Assembly: GCF_900106045.1 (NCBI RefSeq) | Contig: NZ_LT629802.1 | Location: forward strand, 1,364,001-1,428,000 | Direction: 5' to 3' | Length of the DNA: 64,000 nt | DNA from: Pseudomonas mucidolens | GTDB taxonomy: Bacteria > Pseudomonadota > Gammaproteobacteria > Pseudomonadales > Pseudomonadaceae | Part shown: piece by piece, positions 1-8,107 of the stretch | Layout of the letters: each line of letters starts with the position of its first letter | Position numbering within the stretch: position 1 is the first letter of the stretch | Position numbers and translations under genes: made by a program | The notes under the pieces: model-generated | The model's database searches: none | What the model was told of the DNA's origin: nothing | The model's input: only the letters and a program-made list of their open reading frames with translations

Positions 1-780
1 ATCAAGTACACCCTGACCAATATCGGTTACGCCGTAGGGCCTTTTTTTGGGGCGATGATTGCCAAGGCCGATATGAGCCTGCCGTTTGTGTTGTCGGCGG
101 TGCTGGGCGTGGGGTTTTTCCTGCTGTACTGGCGCTGGGGTGACCGGGCGCTTGCCACCGTTGATACCACGCAAAAGCCGGTGTCGTTCCTCGCCGTCGG
201 CCGGGTGTTGTTGCGCGACCATCGCCTGGTGTGTTTCACCCTCGGCGGCTTGCTCAGTGCGGTGGTATTCGGTCAATTCACGGCTTACCTGTCCCAGTAT
301 CTGGTGACCACTTCCAGCGCGGAATATACCTACACCGTCATCAGCGCGATCTTGACCACCAACGCTGTGCTGGTGATTGCGTTGCAATATGTGATTGGTC
401 GGCAGATATCTCACCGCCACCTGAGTCGGTGGCTGATCCTGGGACTGGGCATGTTCATGCTGGGGGTGATTGGTTTTGCGCTGTCCACCAGTGTGTGGTG
501 GTGGGTGATGTCCATGGCGGTGTTCACCGTGGGCGAAATCATCGTGTTTCCTGCCGAGTACATGTTTATCGACCGGATCGCCCCGGATTCCCTGAGGGGC
601 ATGTACTACGGCGCGCAAAACCTTTCCAATCTGGGAGCGGCGCTGGGGCCGGTGTTATGTGGGCTGGTGCTGGCCAGCCTGCCGGCCCACTACATGTTCT
701 ACATGCTGGCGATGTTTATTGTCGGGGGAGGGATGTTCTACTTCATTGGTTCGTCGTTGCAGAGTCGCCAACCAGATTGA
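1..780 (+). CDS. MFS transporter, 5' end cut by window edge
   Basis: The frame is open from base 1, so the N-terminal half lies outside the window; 259 residues are visible. The protein is very hydrophobic, with about six to seven transmembrane segments, and matches the C-terminal half of a major facilitator superfamily proton-driven exporter of the DHA1/MdtH-like type. A typical motif at the start (YTLTNIGYAVGPFFG, residues 3-17 of the visible part) resembles the transmembrane 5 region of these exporters. The substrate cannot be told. Its last 38 bases overlap, tail to tail, the end of the DUF1652 gene on the other strand. Confidence 0.85.
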   Translation: MKYTLTNIGYAVGPFFGAMIAKADMSLPFVLSAVLGVGFFLLYWRWGDRALATVDTTQKPVSFLAVGRVLLRDHRLVCFTLGGLLSAVVFGQFTAYLSQYLVTTSSAEYTYTVISAILTTNAVLVIALQYVIGRQISHRHLSRWLILGLGMFMLGVIGFALSTSVWWWVMSMAVFTVGEIIVFPAEYMFIDRIAPDSLRGMYYGAQNLSNLGAALGPVLCGLVLASLPAHYMFYMLAMFIVGGGMFYFIGSSLQSRQPD

Positions 781-1015
781 GCATGCCCACGGTGTTGCTT
801 TGCAGCTCGTACCGCAACTCATCGACCATGTTCGCCACGTCTTGCGGAGTCTTGAGCTTGTTGACGCTGATTCCGGTGACCACCAGGTCCACGCGGCCAC
901 TGTCGGCGTCGAACACTTTCAAGGTCAGTGAGGCGTCGCGGCACAGGGTGAATTCGCAGGTCAGCGGTGACAAGCCTTCTTCAATGCAGTTACGCAGTTG
1001 GGCCAGGGTAAACAT
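743..1015 (-). CDS. DUF1652 domain protein, 90 aa
   Basis: This small soluble protein matches the Pseudomonas DUF1652 family of unknown function (MFTLAQLRNCIEEGLSPL at the N-terminus, a conserved cysteine in the CEFTL segment). I chose the ATG at 1015 because a GAGGGG ribosome binding site sits about 9 bases upstream; an in-frame TTG at 1030 would overlap that site. It lies 11 bases downstream of the CsbD-like gene on the same strand and may be cotranscribed with it. Its 3' end overlaps the convergent MFS gene. Confidence 0.75.
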   Translation of the reverse strand: MFTLAQLRNCIEEGLSPLTCEFTLCRDASLTLKVFDADSGRVDLVVTGISVNKLKTPQDVANMVDELRYELQSNTVGMLNLVGDSATTNQ

Positions 1016-1026
1016 GCTGGCGCCCC

Positions 1027-1278
1027 TCAACGGCGACGCAACAACAGACCCAGCAACATACCCACGCCAGCCACGATCGCGATGCTGGCGAGGGGTTTGC
1101 GCCTGGCAAAATCACTGACCTCGTCGAGTGCCTTGCCATAGGTCTGTTGCAGTTGGCCGGCTGCCTGACGAGCGACTCCCTCGGTCTGTAGTTGTTCGTC
1201 ATGGGTCAGTTCGCCGAGACAATCCTGGGCCTTGCCCAGCCATTTTTCCGCGCCGCCTTTAGCCTGTTCAGCTTTCAT
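1027..1278 (-). CDS. CsbD/YqjD-like small membrane-anchored stress protein
   Basis: The 83-residue protein has a charged, glutamine-rich amphipathic N-terminal part (about 1-55, CsbD-like) and one C-terminal transmembrane segment (about 62-79) ending in three arginines. That arrangement is the one of the CsbD and ElaB/YqjD/DUF883 group, which are stress-induced and in E. coli bind ribosomes at the membrane. A good ribosome binding site (AAGGAGAAC) precedes the ATG at 1278. The exact role is unknown; the assignment rests on composition and topology more than on strict motifs. Confidence 0.7.
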   Translation of the reverse strand: MKAEQAKGGAEKWLGKAQDCLGELTHDEQLQTEGVARQAAGQLQQTYGKALDEVSDFARRKPLASIAIVAGVGMLLGLLLRRR

Positions 1279-1409
1279 GGTGTTCTCCTTCTAGGGTATG
1301 AAAAGCCACGGCACAGGATCACAAGACCTGTGCCTACCCTTGAAGGTTAAGGAGTCAGCCGGCGTGCAATAAGGCGAATTTGCACTGATTGCTCTAGTGC
1401 ATTTGCACC

Positions 1410-2906
1410 TTATTTTGCCGATTTGGTTCGGCGTTCGCCGGCAAACAGACCCCGCTCGCGTGCCCAGACGATGGCGGCGCTGCGGCTGTGTACGCCAAGT
1501 TTGGAGTACACCGTGGCGACATGGTTGCGCACGGTGTTGGGTGCGAGTTTCAGGCGTGAAGCAATCTCCTTGTCGGCCAGGCCTTCGCAGATCAACCCGA
1601 GCACGTCGCGCTCACGGGCGGTGAGGTCGGTGAAAGACACGTTCGGCAGATTGGGCCTGTTGACGCTTTTGGCATTGGCCAGCTTTTCAATCAGGGTCTG
1701 ACTGAACCACGAGGCGTCCTGCATCACTTCTTCGATGGCGGTCACCAACTCCAGCTCTGAGCGCTTGCGCTCGGTGATGTCCATCATCACCAGCAAGTAA
1801 CAGGTGGTGTCCTGAAGGGTGACGGTGTCGGCCGACACCACGCAGTCAATCACCTCCTTGCCTTTTTTACGGATCTGGAGGTCCTGACCGTCGAGGTGGC
1901 CGGCTTTCTCCAGGAGGGCGAACAACTGCGCGTAGGCGTTACCGTTATCAACAAAGTCGATGTCCGCGATGGATTTACCAATCAACTCTTCAGTGGTGTA
2001 GCCGGTGAGGTTCATAAAGGCTTCGTTGACGTCCACCACTTGTTGATTGCCCGCATCGCACACTAGGGTCGGTACCGGCGTCAGTCGGAACGACTTGGCA
2101 AAACGCTCTTCACTTTGGCGCAGGGCAATTTCGGCCTTGCGCCGAGGTTCCAGATCCGTGAAGGAAAACAGCATGCAGTCCTCATCGCTCATGTCCAGTG
2201 GCTGACCAGCGACAATCACCAATTTGCTGCTACCGTCAGGCAGTTTCAGTTCGGCCTGCATTTGCGGGATGGTCGAACCTTCGCCCAGGCGCTGGATCGC
2301 CAAGGCCTTGCGTTCGGCCTGCTCCAATACGTCGAGCTCGTACACCGAGCGGCCGATCACTTGATCACGGTTGTAGCCGGTCATTTCCAGGAAACCCTGG
2401 TTGACCTTGATGTAGCGCAGGTCACTCAAGCGACAGATCACGGCCGGTGCCGGGTTGGCGTTGAAGGTCTTTTCAAAGCGCTGTTCGGCGCTGGCCCATT
2501 CGGTGGCGTCACTCAAGATCAACACCAGCAATTCCGGCTTGCCGGCGCTGTTGGTGAGCACCAGACTGCGCAGGCGGTGCACCCAGGTCCGCTCGGGGTC
2601 GGCGGCTGGCGTGACTTCCACCACGACATCGCTGAACTCCTCACCGCTGGCGACTCGGCTCAACGGGTAACTATCCAGCGACAGCGAATGATTGTTGCGA
2701 TAGCGCAAGGCAAATCGCTCGGCATATTCGCCGGTATTGGCACCCAGCGCGCTAATGTCGTCCAGGCCGTGCATGGTCAGCGCGGCCTCATTGGCCCAGA
2801 GAATGGATTGATCCAGCTCGGCGAGAATCACCCCATCGGACAGTCCGGAAATGATCTGCTGCAATTGACGGCGATTGGTTTCTGAGGCGAGGACGGCCTG
2901 GCTCAT
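1410..2906 (-). CDS. Triple-PAS LuxR-type transcriptional regulator
   Basis: The 498-residue protein has three tandem PAS domains (about 12-135, 145-265 and 275-395; the second and third show the FxMTGY/FMNLTGY signature) followed by a LuxR/NarL helix-turn-helix (about 428-485, TARERDVLGLICEGLADKEI). There is no receiver and no kinase domain, so it probably senses a small ligand, redox state or light directly through PAS and binds DNA itself. No transmembrane segment is seen, so it acts in the cytoplasm. It is a single transcription unit; the upstream neighbour is the divergent FKBP gene. The signal it senses and its targets are unknown. Confidence 0.8.
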   Translation of the reverse strand: MSQAVLASETNRRQLQQIISGLSDGVILAELDQSILWANEAALTMHGLDDISALGANTGEYAERFALRYRNNHSLSLDSYPLSRVASGEEFSDVVVEVTPAADPERTWVHRLRSLVLTNSAGKPELLVLILSDATEWASAEQRFEKTFNANPAPAVICRLSDLRYIKVNQGFLEMTGYNRDQVIGRSVYELDVLEQAERKALAIQRLGEGSTIPQMQAELKLPDGSSKLVIVAGQPLDMSDEDCMLFSFTDLEPRRKAEIALRQSEERFAKSFRLTPVPTLVCDAGNQQVVDVNEAFMNLTGYTTEELIGKSIADIDFVDNGNAYAQLFALLEKAGHLDGQDLQIRKKGKEVIDCVVSADTVTLQDTTCYLLVMMDITERKRSELELVTAIEEVMQDASWFSQTLIEKLANAKSVNRPNLPNVSFTDLTARERDVLGLICEGLADKEIASRLKLAPNTVRNHVATVYSKLGVHSRSAAIVWARERGLFAGERRTKSAK

Positions 2907-3152
2907 GGTTTCTCCGGGAAAAGGTCACATGAAAAGTACGACACCCTACCCTTACGATAGTGCAGGACATGTACATGCTCGATGGGACCGATGCACCCGG
3001 AACGCTCGTGCAATTGTCCAGGGACCGGAGCAAGCAGCAGGCCGAAAAGTGCAGGAGCCGAGCCTGCCTGGCTCCTGCGTGTTTTACGCCACGCTTGCCA
3101 AAGTTGGCCGATTCTGGGAAAACCCAGCGCTCTGAACCCAATGAGACTTGCC

Positions 3153-3497
3153 ATGACCAACGAAACACTTCAAATCACCGATATCCGCCTGGGCGACGGC
3201 AAGGCCGTGGTAAAGGGAGCCCTGATCACCACGCAATACACCGGCACTCTGGAAGACGGCACGGTGTTTGATTCCTCCTGGGACCGGGGCAAGCCGTTTC
3301 AGTGCGTGATTGGGACGGGCCGGGTGATCAAGGGCTGGGACCAGGGATTAATCGGAATGAAGGTCGGCGGTGTCCGGACCCTGTTTGTGCCGGCTCACTT
3401 GGCCTATGGCGAGCGCACGATGGGCGCGCATATCAAACCCCATAGCAACCTGCGTTTTGAGATTGAGCTGCTGGAAGTGCTGACGCGGGATGATTGA
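3153..3497 (+). CDS. FKBP-type peptidyl-prolyl cis-trans isomerase
   Basis: The product (114 aa) is one FKBP domain with no signal peptide, so it is a cytoplasmic proline isomerase/foldase. Recognisable family blocks are YTGTLEDGTVFDSS, GTGRVIKGWDQGLIGMKVGG and AHLAYGERT, which form the active-site pocket. The start is taken at the ATG at 3153 because the conserved domain begins a few residues later; an ATG at 3141 is also in frame, and longer reading back to 2982 has no family similarity. The ribosome binding site is weak at both. It stands alone, divergent from the PAS regulator. Confidence 0.85.
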   Translation: MTNETLQITDIRLGDGKAVVKGALITTQYTGTLEDGTVFDSSWDRGKPFQCVIGTGRVIKGWDQGLIGMKVGGVRTLFVPAHLAYGERTMGAHIKPHSNLRFEIELLEVLTRDD

Positions 3498-3611
3498 AGG
3501 CGTGGGTTCGAGCGTCGACAGTGCCCTTGGGTTGGGATCTGTTGGATGTAACCTGAAAACGGACTGACCGTTCAACCCGACTCACTTGTACCGTCCTCGG
3601 TGCTGCTGGTA

Positions 3612-3627
3612 CTGTACAAAAAACCAG
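3612..3627 (+). promoter_or_regulatory. LexA-like SOS box
   Basis: The 16-mer CTGTACAAAAAACCAG fits the CTG-N10-CAG form of the gammaproteobacterial LexA box and lies 16 bases before the start codon of the radical SAM gene. The placement over the promoter/leader of a putative DNA-repair pair makes it plausible. The inner part is not perfectly symmetric, so the confidence is limited. Confidence 0.45.
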
Positions 3628-3643
3628 TATTCGGTAGCCCTCC

Positions 3644-4864
3644 ATGCAGTTGATCGAAAAGCTCAGCATTCTCGCCGACGCCGCCAAATATGACGCGTCC
3701 TGCGCCAGCAGCGGCGCGCCCAAGCGCAGTTCCGAGGGCAAGTCGGGGTTGGGCTCGACCAATGGCATGGGTATCTGTCATAGCTACACGCCTGACGGCC
3801 GCTGCGTGTCGTTGCTCAAGGTGTTGCTGACCAATTTCTGCCTCTATGACTGCCAATACTGCGTCAATCGTCGCTCCAGTGACGTGCCGCGTGCGCGGTT
3901 CAGTCCGGAGGAGGTGGTGACGCTGACCCTGGATTTCTACCGGCGCAATTGTGTCAGCGGGTTGTTTCTCAGCTCAGGGATTATCCGTTCGGCCGACTAC
4001 ACCATGGAACAATTGGTGCGGGTGGCCAAGCTATTGCGCGAGGAGCATGACTTCCGGGGCTATATCCACCTCAAGACCATTCCTGAAGCCGATCCGGCGT
4101 TGATTGCCGAGGCTGGGCGTTATGCCGATCGCCTGAGCGTGAATATCGAGCTGCCCACCGATCAAAGCCTGCGAACCCTGGCACCTGAAAAGCAGATCGG
4201 CTCGATCAAACAGGCCATGCAGACCATTTTTACGGGTGAGCAGACAGTACTTAACGAGCCGCGTGCGCCACGCTTTGCGCCAGCAGGGCAAAGCACGCAG
4301 ATGATTGTTGGCGCTGACGAGACCGACGACAGCACCATTCTTCACGGGGCAGAAACACTGTACGGCAATTTCAAGTTGCGCCGGGTGTATTACTCGGCGT
4401 TCAGCCCGATCCCCAACAGCCCGAAAAGCGTACCCCTGGCCGCGCCGCCATTGATGCGCGAGCACCGTTTGTACCAGGCGGACTTCCTGCTACGCAGTTA
4501 TGGTTTCCGCGCCAATGAGCTGTTCCAGGGGCCGGGCCACCTGGCGCTGGATATCGACCCCAAACTGGCGTGGGCTTTGGAGCACCGTGAGGTATTCCCG
4601 CTGGACTTGAACCGCGCCGACGCCACCTTGATCGCGAGGATTCCCGGTATTGGTCTGCGCACCACCGAACGTCTGGTGGAGCTGCGCCGCCAGCGCAGGA
4701 TTCGCTTTGACGACCTGGCGCGGATGCGTTGCGTGCTGGCCAAGGCCAAACCGTTTTTCATCACCACTGATTACCATCCCCAACAGGCGGAAAGCACCAG
4801 TGTGCTGCTGCGTGAACAGTTGCGTGACCGTCCGCAACCACAACAGATGGGACTTTGGGGATGA
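3644..4864 (+). CDS. Putative DNA modification/repair radical SAM protein
   Basis: The protein (406 aa) has the radical SAM cluster motif C66-x3-C70-x2-C73 (TNFCLYDCQYCVNRR) that binds a 4Fe-4S cluster and S-adenosylmethionine, and a C-terminal helix-hairpin-helix-like segment (about 325-370, LIARIPGIGLRTTERLVELR), a DNA-binding fold. The combination matches the family annotated as radical SAM protein linked to uracil-DNA glycosylase-like partners (TIGR03916). The reaction is unknown. The stop codon overlaps the start of the next gene by 4 bases (ATGA), a sign of coupled translation, and the two genes form a conserved pair in many bacteria. A LexA-like box precedes the gene. Confidence 0.85.
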   Translation: MQLIEKLSILADAAKYDASCASSGAPKRSSEGKSGLGSTNGMGICHSYTPDGRCVSLLKVLLTNFCLYDCQYCVNRRSSDVPRARFSPEEVVTLTLDFYRRNCVSGLFLSSGIIRSADYTMEQLVRVAKLLREEHDFRGYIHLKTIPEADPALIAEAGRYADRLSVNIELPTDQSLRTLAPEKQIGSIKQAMQTIFTGEQTVLNEPRAPRFAPAGQSTQMIVGADETDDSTILHGAETLYGNFKLRRVYYSAFSPIPNSPKSVPLAAPPLMREHRLYQADFLLRSYGFRANELFQGPGHLALDIDPKLAWALEHREVFPLDLNRADATLIARIPGIGLRTTERLVELRRQRRIRFDDLARMRCVLAKAKPFFITTDYHPQQAESTSVLLREQLRDRPQPQQMGLWG

Positions 4865-5706
4865 TCAGCCTGGAATGTGACAACCTTTTCAGTACCTGGC
4901 GGGAACAGGCGCGTTGGCTGCTCAGTCATCAGGTTGATCCCAGCCACGTCAGTTGGGGCAAGGCGGAAGTGGCGGACCTGTTTGCCACCGATGAGCAATA
5001 TCCGCCGCACAACGGGCCCTTCCAGGCGCGCATCCCCAAGGCTTTGCTGGAGTTATTGGAAAGCGCCGCCTGTTATCGAGGCGAGCAGCGCTGGAGCCTG
5101 TTGTACGAGGTATTGTGGCGCGTCAGCCATGGCGATCGCACCGCGATGATGGCAGGTGACCAGTTGGGCAGCGAATTGCAGCGCCGGATCAAGCAGGTCC
5201 AACGTGAAGCCCACCACCTGCATGCATTTGTACGCTTTATTGCAGTGCCCGCGGCAGCGGGCCCTGAGTGGCCCGAATTCGTGGCCTGGCATGAGCCGGC
5301 CCACGACATTCTGCACAGTGCCAGCCAGCACTTTATCGGGCGCATGGGCCGGCATCGCTGGATGATCGCCACGCCGCTGGACGGGGTGTATTACGACGGC
5401 GAGCAGCTGATCCATCAGCGGCACTGTCCGCAGGCGTGGCAGCAACTGGCGCAAAATGTCGAGGACCCCCATGGCGCTATGTGGCTGACCTATTACAGCC
5501 ACATTTTCAACCCGGCGCGCTTGAATCCCAAGGTCATGGAAGGGCATCTGCCGAGCCGGTTCTGGAAAAATTTGCCGGAAGGCAAGTTGATCCCGGGACT
5601 GATCAGCGAAGCACGTACCGGCAAGCAACGGGATGGGCAGGCGAAACTCGTCGCCGCGCGACCGGGTAAACGGATTTCAACCCCTGTCGGACTGGACCCC
5701 TCGTAG
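4861..5706 (+). CDS. TIGR03915/DUF4130-type probable DNA metabolism protein
   Basis: The 281-residue product begins at an ATG that overlaps the stop of the radical SAM gene, so the two are translated together. It resembles the family called probable DNA metabolism protein (TIGR03915, DUF4130), which is found beside the radical SAM protein and is fused in some species to a uracil-DNA glycosylase-like domain. No glycosylase extension is seen here: the C-terminus ends in a short basic tail (about 260-281). The motif HSASQHFIGRMGRHRWMI (about 141-158) is the best conserved stretch by eye. The function is unproven; repair of or editing of a modified base is inferred from context only. Confidence 0.8.
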   Translation: MISLECDNLFSTWREQARWLLSHQVDPSHVSWGKAEVADLFATDEQYPPHNGPFQARIPKALLELLESAACYRGEQRWSLLYEVLWRVSHGDRTAMMAGDQLGSELQRRIKQVQREAHHLHAFVRFIAVPAAAGPEWPEFVAWHEPAHDILHSASQHFIGRMGRHRWMIATPLDGVYYDGEQLIHQRHCPQAWQQLAQNVEDPHGAMWLTYYSHIFNPARLNPKVMEGHLPSRFWKNLPEGKLIPGLISEARTGKQRDGQAKLVAARPGKRISTPVGLDPS

Positions 5707-5833
5707 CAATCGAGCACCAGCGAGGCTGCGTCGATCAACAAAGTGTGCCTGGCGAGGTTCGGGTAGTTCGAGCAAGCCTGTTCCTACCTTGGTATGGTGC
5801 TGCTTGAGATATTTGTGTCAGCAAGGAGAAACC

Positions 5834-6721
5834 ATGCCCACCGACGTTCGTCTCGCCCAACCCTCCGATGCCGAGGGCATCAGCCAGGTCATCCTGGCGG
5901 CCTTGCACAGCAGCAATGCGCAGGATTACCCGACGGATGTCATTGCGCGAGTGGCGAGCAACTTTACCCCCGAAGCTGTGCTTGAACTGCTCAAGCGCCG
6001 GATCGTGCTGGTGGCCACGCAGGCACAGGTGATCGTCGCCACCGCCGCCCTCGACGCCAATGTGGTGCGTTCGGTATTCGTCAATCCGGTGCTGCAAGGG
6101 CAGGGCATAGGTCGCTTGTTGATGACTGAAATCGAACTGCGCGCACGGGAAGCCGGGGTAACGGTGTTGAGTGTGCCTGCCTCCCTGACGGCCGAACCGT
6201 TTTACAGCACCTTGGGGTTTCACACGGTGCGGGATGTGTATCACGGTAACGAGCGCACCCTGGTGATGGAGAAGGGGCTGTTGTCACGTCACCCCATCGG
6301 CCCCTATCGTGATCGGCAGCACCGCGCCCAGGTGTCGGCTTTGTGGCAGGCGGTATTTGCGTATGACACCCCGCAAAGCCGGCCCGCGCTGGCGATCGAT
6401 CGGAAGCTGGCGGTCGATGATGGATTGTTTTTTGTCGCCACGGATAAAAAGACCGTCATCGGTACCTTGATGGCGGGTTACGACGGGCATCGCGGCTGGT
6501 TGTATTCAGTGGCCGTGCATCCCGACTACCGCCGGCAGGGCCTGGGTACTTCGTTGGTGCGCCACGGTGAACAGGCGTTGAGCGCTCTGGGTTGCATGAA
6601 GATCAACCTGCAGATATCCGGGGGCAATGACGCGGTGGCGACGTTCTACGAGACGTTGGGCTACAGCGTGGAACCGAGGATCAGCATGGGCAAGACGCTC
6701 ACGCAGAACATCCCCGAATAA
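5834..6721 (+). CDS. Double-domain GNAT N-acetyltransferase
   Basis: Two acetyltransferase domains lie in tandem in 295 residues. The first (about 1-148) has the acetyl-CoA loop LQGQGIGRLL; the second (about 155-290) has YRRQGLGTSL and resembles the YpeA acetyltransferase. The start at 5834 follows a good AAGGAGAAACC ribosome binding site; upstream in-frame sequence is not conserved-looking. Fusions of two GNAT domains often have one active and one substrate-binding half. The substrate is unknown. It is transcribed alone, 127 bases after the DNA-metabolism pair. Confidence 0.8.
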   Translation: MPTDVRLAQPSDAEGISQVILAALHSSNAQDYPTDVIARVASNFTPEAVLELLKRRIVLVATQAQVIVATAALDANVVRSVFVNPVLQGQGIGRLLMTEIELRAREAGVTVLSVPASLTAEPFYSTLGFHTVRDVYHGNERTLVMEKGLLSRHPIGPYRDRQHRAQVSALWQAVFAYDTPQSRPALAIDRKLAVDDGLFFVATDKKTVIGTLMAGYDGHRGWLYSVAVHPDYRRQGLGTSLVRHGEQALSALGCMKINLQISGGNDAVATFYETLGYSVEPRISMGKTLTQNIPE

Positions 6722-6752
6722 ACCAAAAAGCCCGGGCCGCGCGCAATACCAT

Positions 6753-6840
6753 CAGTCAAGACTGAACAACCACCTTGTGGCGATACGGCGTTCCGGCAAG
6801 CCCCCTCGCCACAGAGGGGGGCATGCGGCTTTCTTGACTG
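6753..6840. repeat. Imperfect inverted repeat between GNAT gene and ilvE
   Basis: CAGTCAAGA (6753-6761) and TCTTGACTG (6832-6840) face each other, enclosing a smaller hairpin of the CCCCCTCGCCACAGAGGGGG kind (6800-6819). The position in the convergent gap between the GNAT gene and ilvE suggests a bidirectional terminator or a decayed palindromic element. Confidence 0.4.
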
Positions 6841-6873
6841 AACAGGCGGGCTATTGGCAAAACAGCTTTTGGC

Positions 6874-7893
6874 TCAGACCTTGACGATCCAACCTTCTGG
6901 CGCTTCCACATCACCTGTCTGCACACCGGTCAGCTCTTTGTAGAGCTTCTGGGTCACCGGACCGACGTCTTTTTCGCTGAAGAACACGTGCAGCTTGTCC
7001 TTGTACTCGATCCCGCCAATGGGCGTGATCACCGCCGCGGTACCGCAAGCACCGGCTTCCTTGAAGTCCGACAGCTTGTCGATCAGCACATCGCCTTCGA
7101 CCACTTCCAGGCCCAGACGCGATTTAGCCAGCTCGATCAGCGACAGGCGCGTGATGCCCGGCAGCACCGACGGCGAGTTCGGGGTGACGAACTTGTTGTC
7201 GTGGGTGATCCCGAAGAAGTTGGCCGAACCGACCTCTTCGATTTTCGAGTGGGTAGCCGGGTCCAGATAGATGCAATCGGCAAAGCTGGCTTTTTTCGCC
7301 AGGGAACCTGGCATCAGGCTTGCGGCGTAGTTGCCACCGACCTTGGCCGCGCCGGTGCCGTTTGGCGCCGCGCGATCGTAGCCGGAGATCAGGAAGTTGT
7401 GCGGGGTCAGGCCGCCCTTGAAGTAGGCTCCGACTGGGATGCAGAAGATCGAGAAGATGAATTCGGGAGCGGTGCGTACGCCGATGTTGTCACCGGTGCC
7501 GATCACGAACGGACGCAGGTACAGCGCGCCGCCGGTGCCGTAGGGCGGGATGAAGCGCTCGTTGGCGCGGACCACTTGTTTGCACGCCTCGATGAACGCC
7601 TCGGTCGGTACTTGCGGCATCAGCAGTCGGGCGCAGCTGCGTTGCATGCGCGCGGCGTTCTGGTCCGGACGGAACAGGTTGATCGAGCCGTCCTTGCAGC
7701 GGTAGGCCTTCAAGCCCTCAAAGCACTGCTGGCCGTAGTGCAAGGCGGTGGAGCCCTCGCTGATGTGCAGCACGTTGTCGTCGGTCAGGGCTCCTTCTTG
7801 CCAGGCGCCGTCTTTCCAGGTTTGGAGAAAACGTTTGTCGGTCTTGATGTAGTCAAAACCCAGGTTGTCCCAATTGATGCTTTCGTTACCCAT
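6874..7893 (-). CDS. ilvE: Branched-chain amino acid aminotransferase
   Basis: This 339-residue PLP enzyme interconverts leucine, isoleucine and valine with their 2-keto acids, using glutamate/2-oxoglutarate. It is of the longer eukaryote-like BCAT type: the pyridoxal-phosphate lysine is K184 in the block GAAKVGGNYAASL, and the family blocks YLRPFVIGT and GSANFFGI are present. The start at 7893 (MGNESINWDN) has a GAGGG ribosome binding site; the frame stays open upstream but has no conserved sequence. It lies next to the bkd operon, which oxidises the keto acids it makes, although a REPIN separates the two and ilvE is probably transcribed separately. Confidence 0.92.
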   Translation of the reverse strand: MGNESINWDNLGFDYIKTDKRFLQTWKDGAWQEGALTDDNVLHISEGSTALHYGQQCFEGLKAYRCKDGSINLFRPDQNAARMQRSCARLLMPQVPTEAFIEACKQVVRANERFIPPYGTGGALYLRPFVIGTGDNIGVRTAPEFIFSIFCIPVGAYFKGGLTPHNFLISGYDRAAPNGTGAAKVGGNYAASLMPGSLAKKASFADCIYLDPATHSKIEEVGSANFFGITHDNKFVTPNSPSVLPGITRLSLIELAKSRLGLEVVEGDVLIDKLSDFKEAGACGTAAVITPIGGIEYKDKLHVFFSEKDVGPVTQKLYKELTGVQTGDVEAPEGWIVKV

Positions 7894-7997
7894 GACACCC
7901 TCTATCTCTTTTCCACCGCCTGGTCGAAGGCTGGCGTGTGATTTATTTCCGGATGAGCGCAACAATACTGCATAACCCCGTGCGCCTGCATCCCCCT

Positions 7998-8095
7998 GTA
8001 GGAGCGAGCGTGCTCGCGAAAAAACCGAGGACGCCGGGTTTATTCTGGTTTCACGCGTTATCGCTGACGATTTTCGCGAGCAAGCTCGCTCCTAC
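7998..8095. repeat. REPIN (paired inverted REP sequences)
   Basis: Two 23-bp REP palindromes in inverted orientation (7998-8020 and 8073-8095; core GCTCGCGAA with GTAGGAGCGAGC) flank a 52-bp spacer. This is the commonest REPIN family of fluorescent pseudomonads. It lies between ilvE and lpdV in an otherwise empty gap. Confidence 0.9.
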
Positions 8096-8107
8096 AGCGG
8101 GCCAGCA

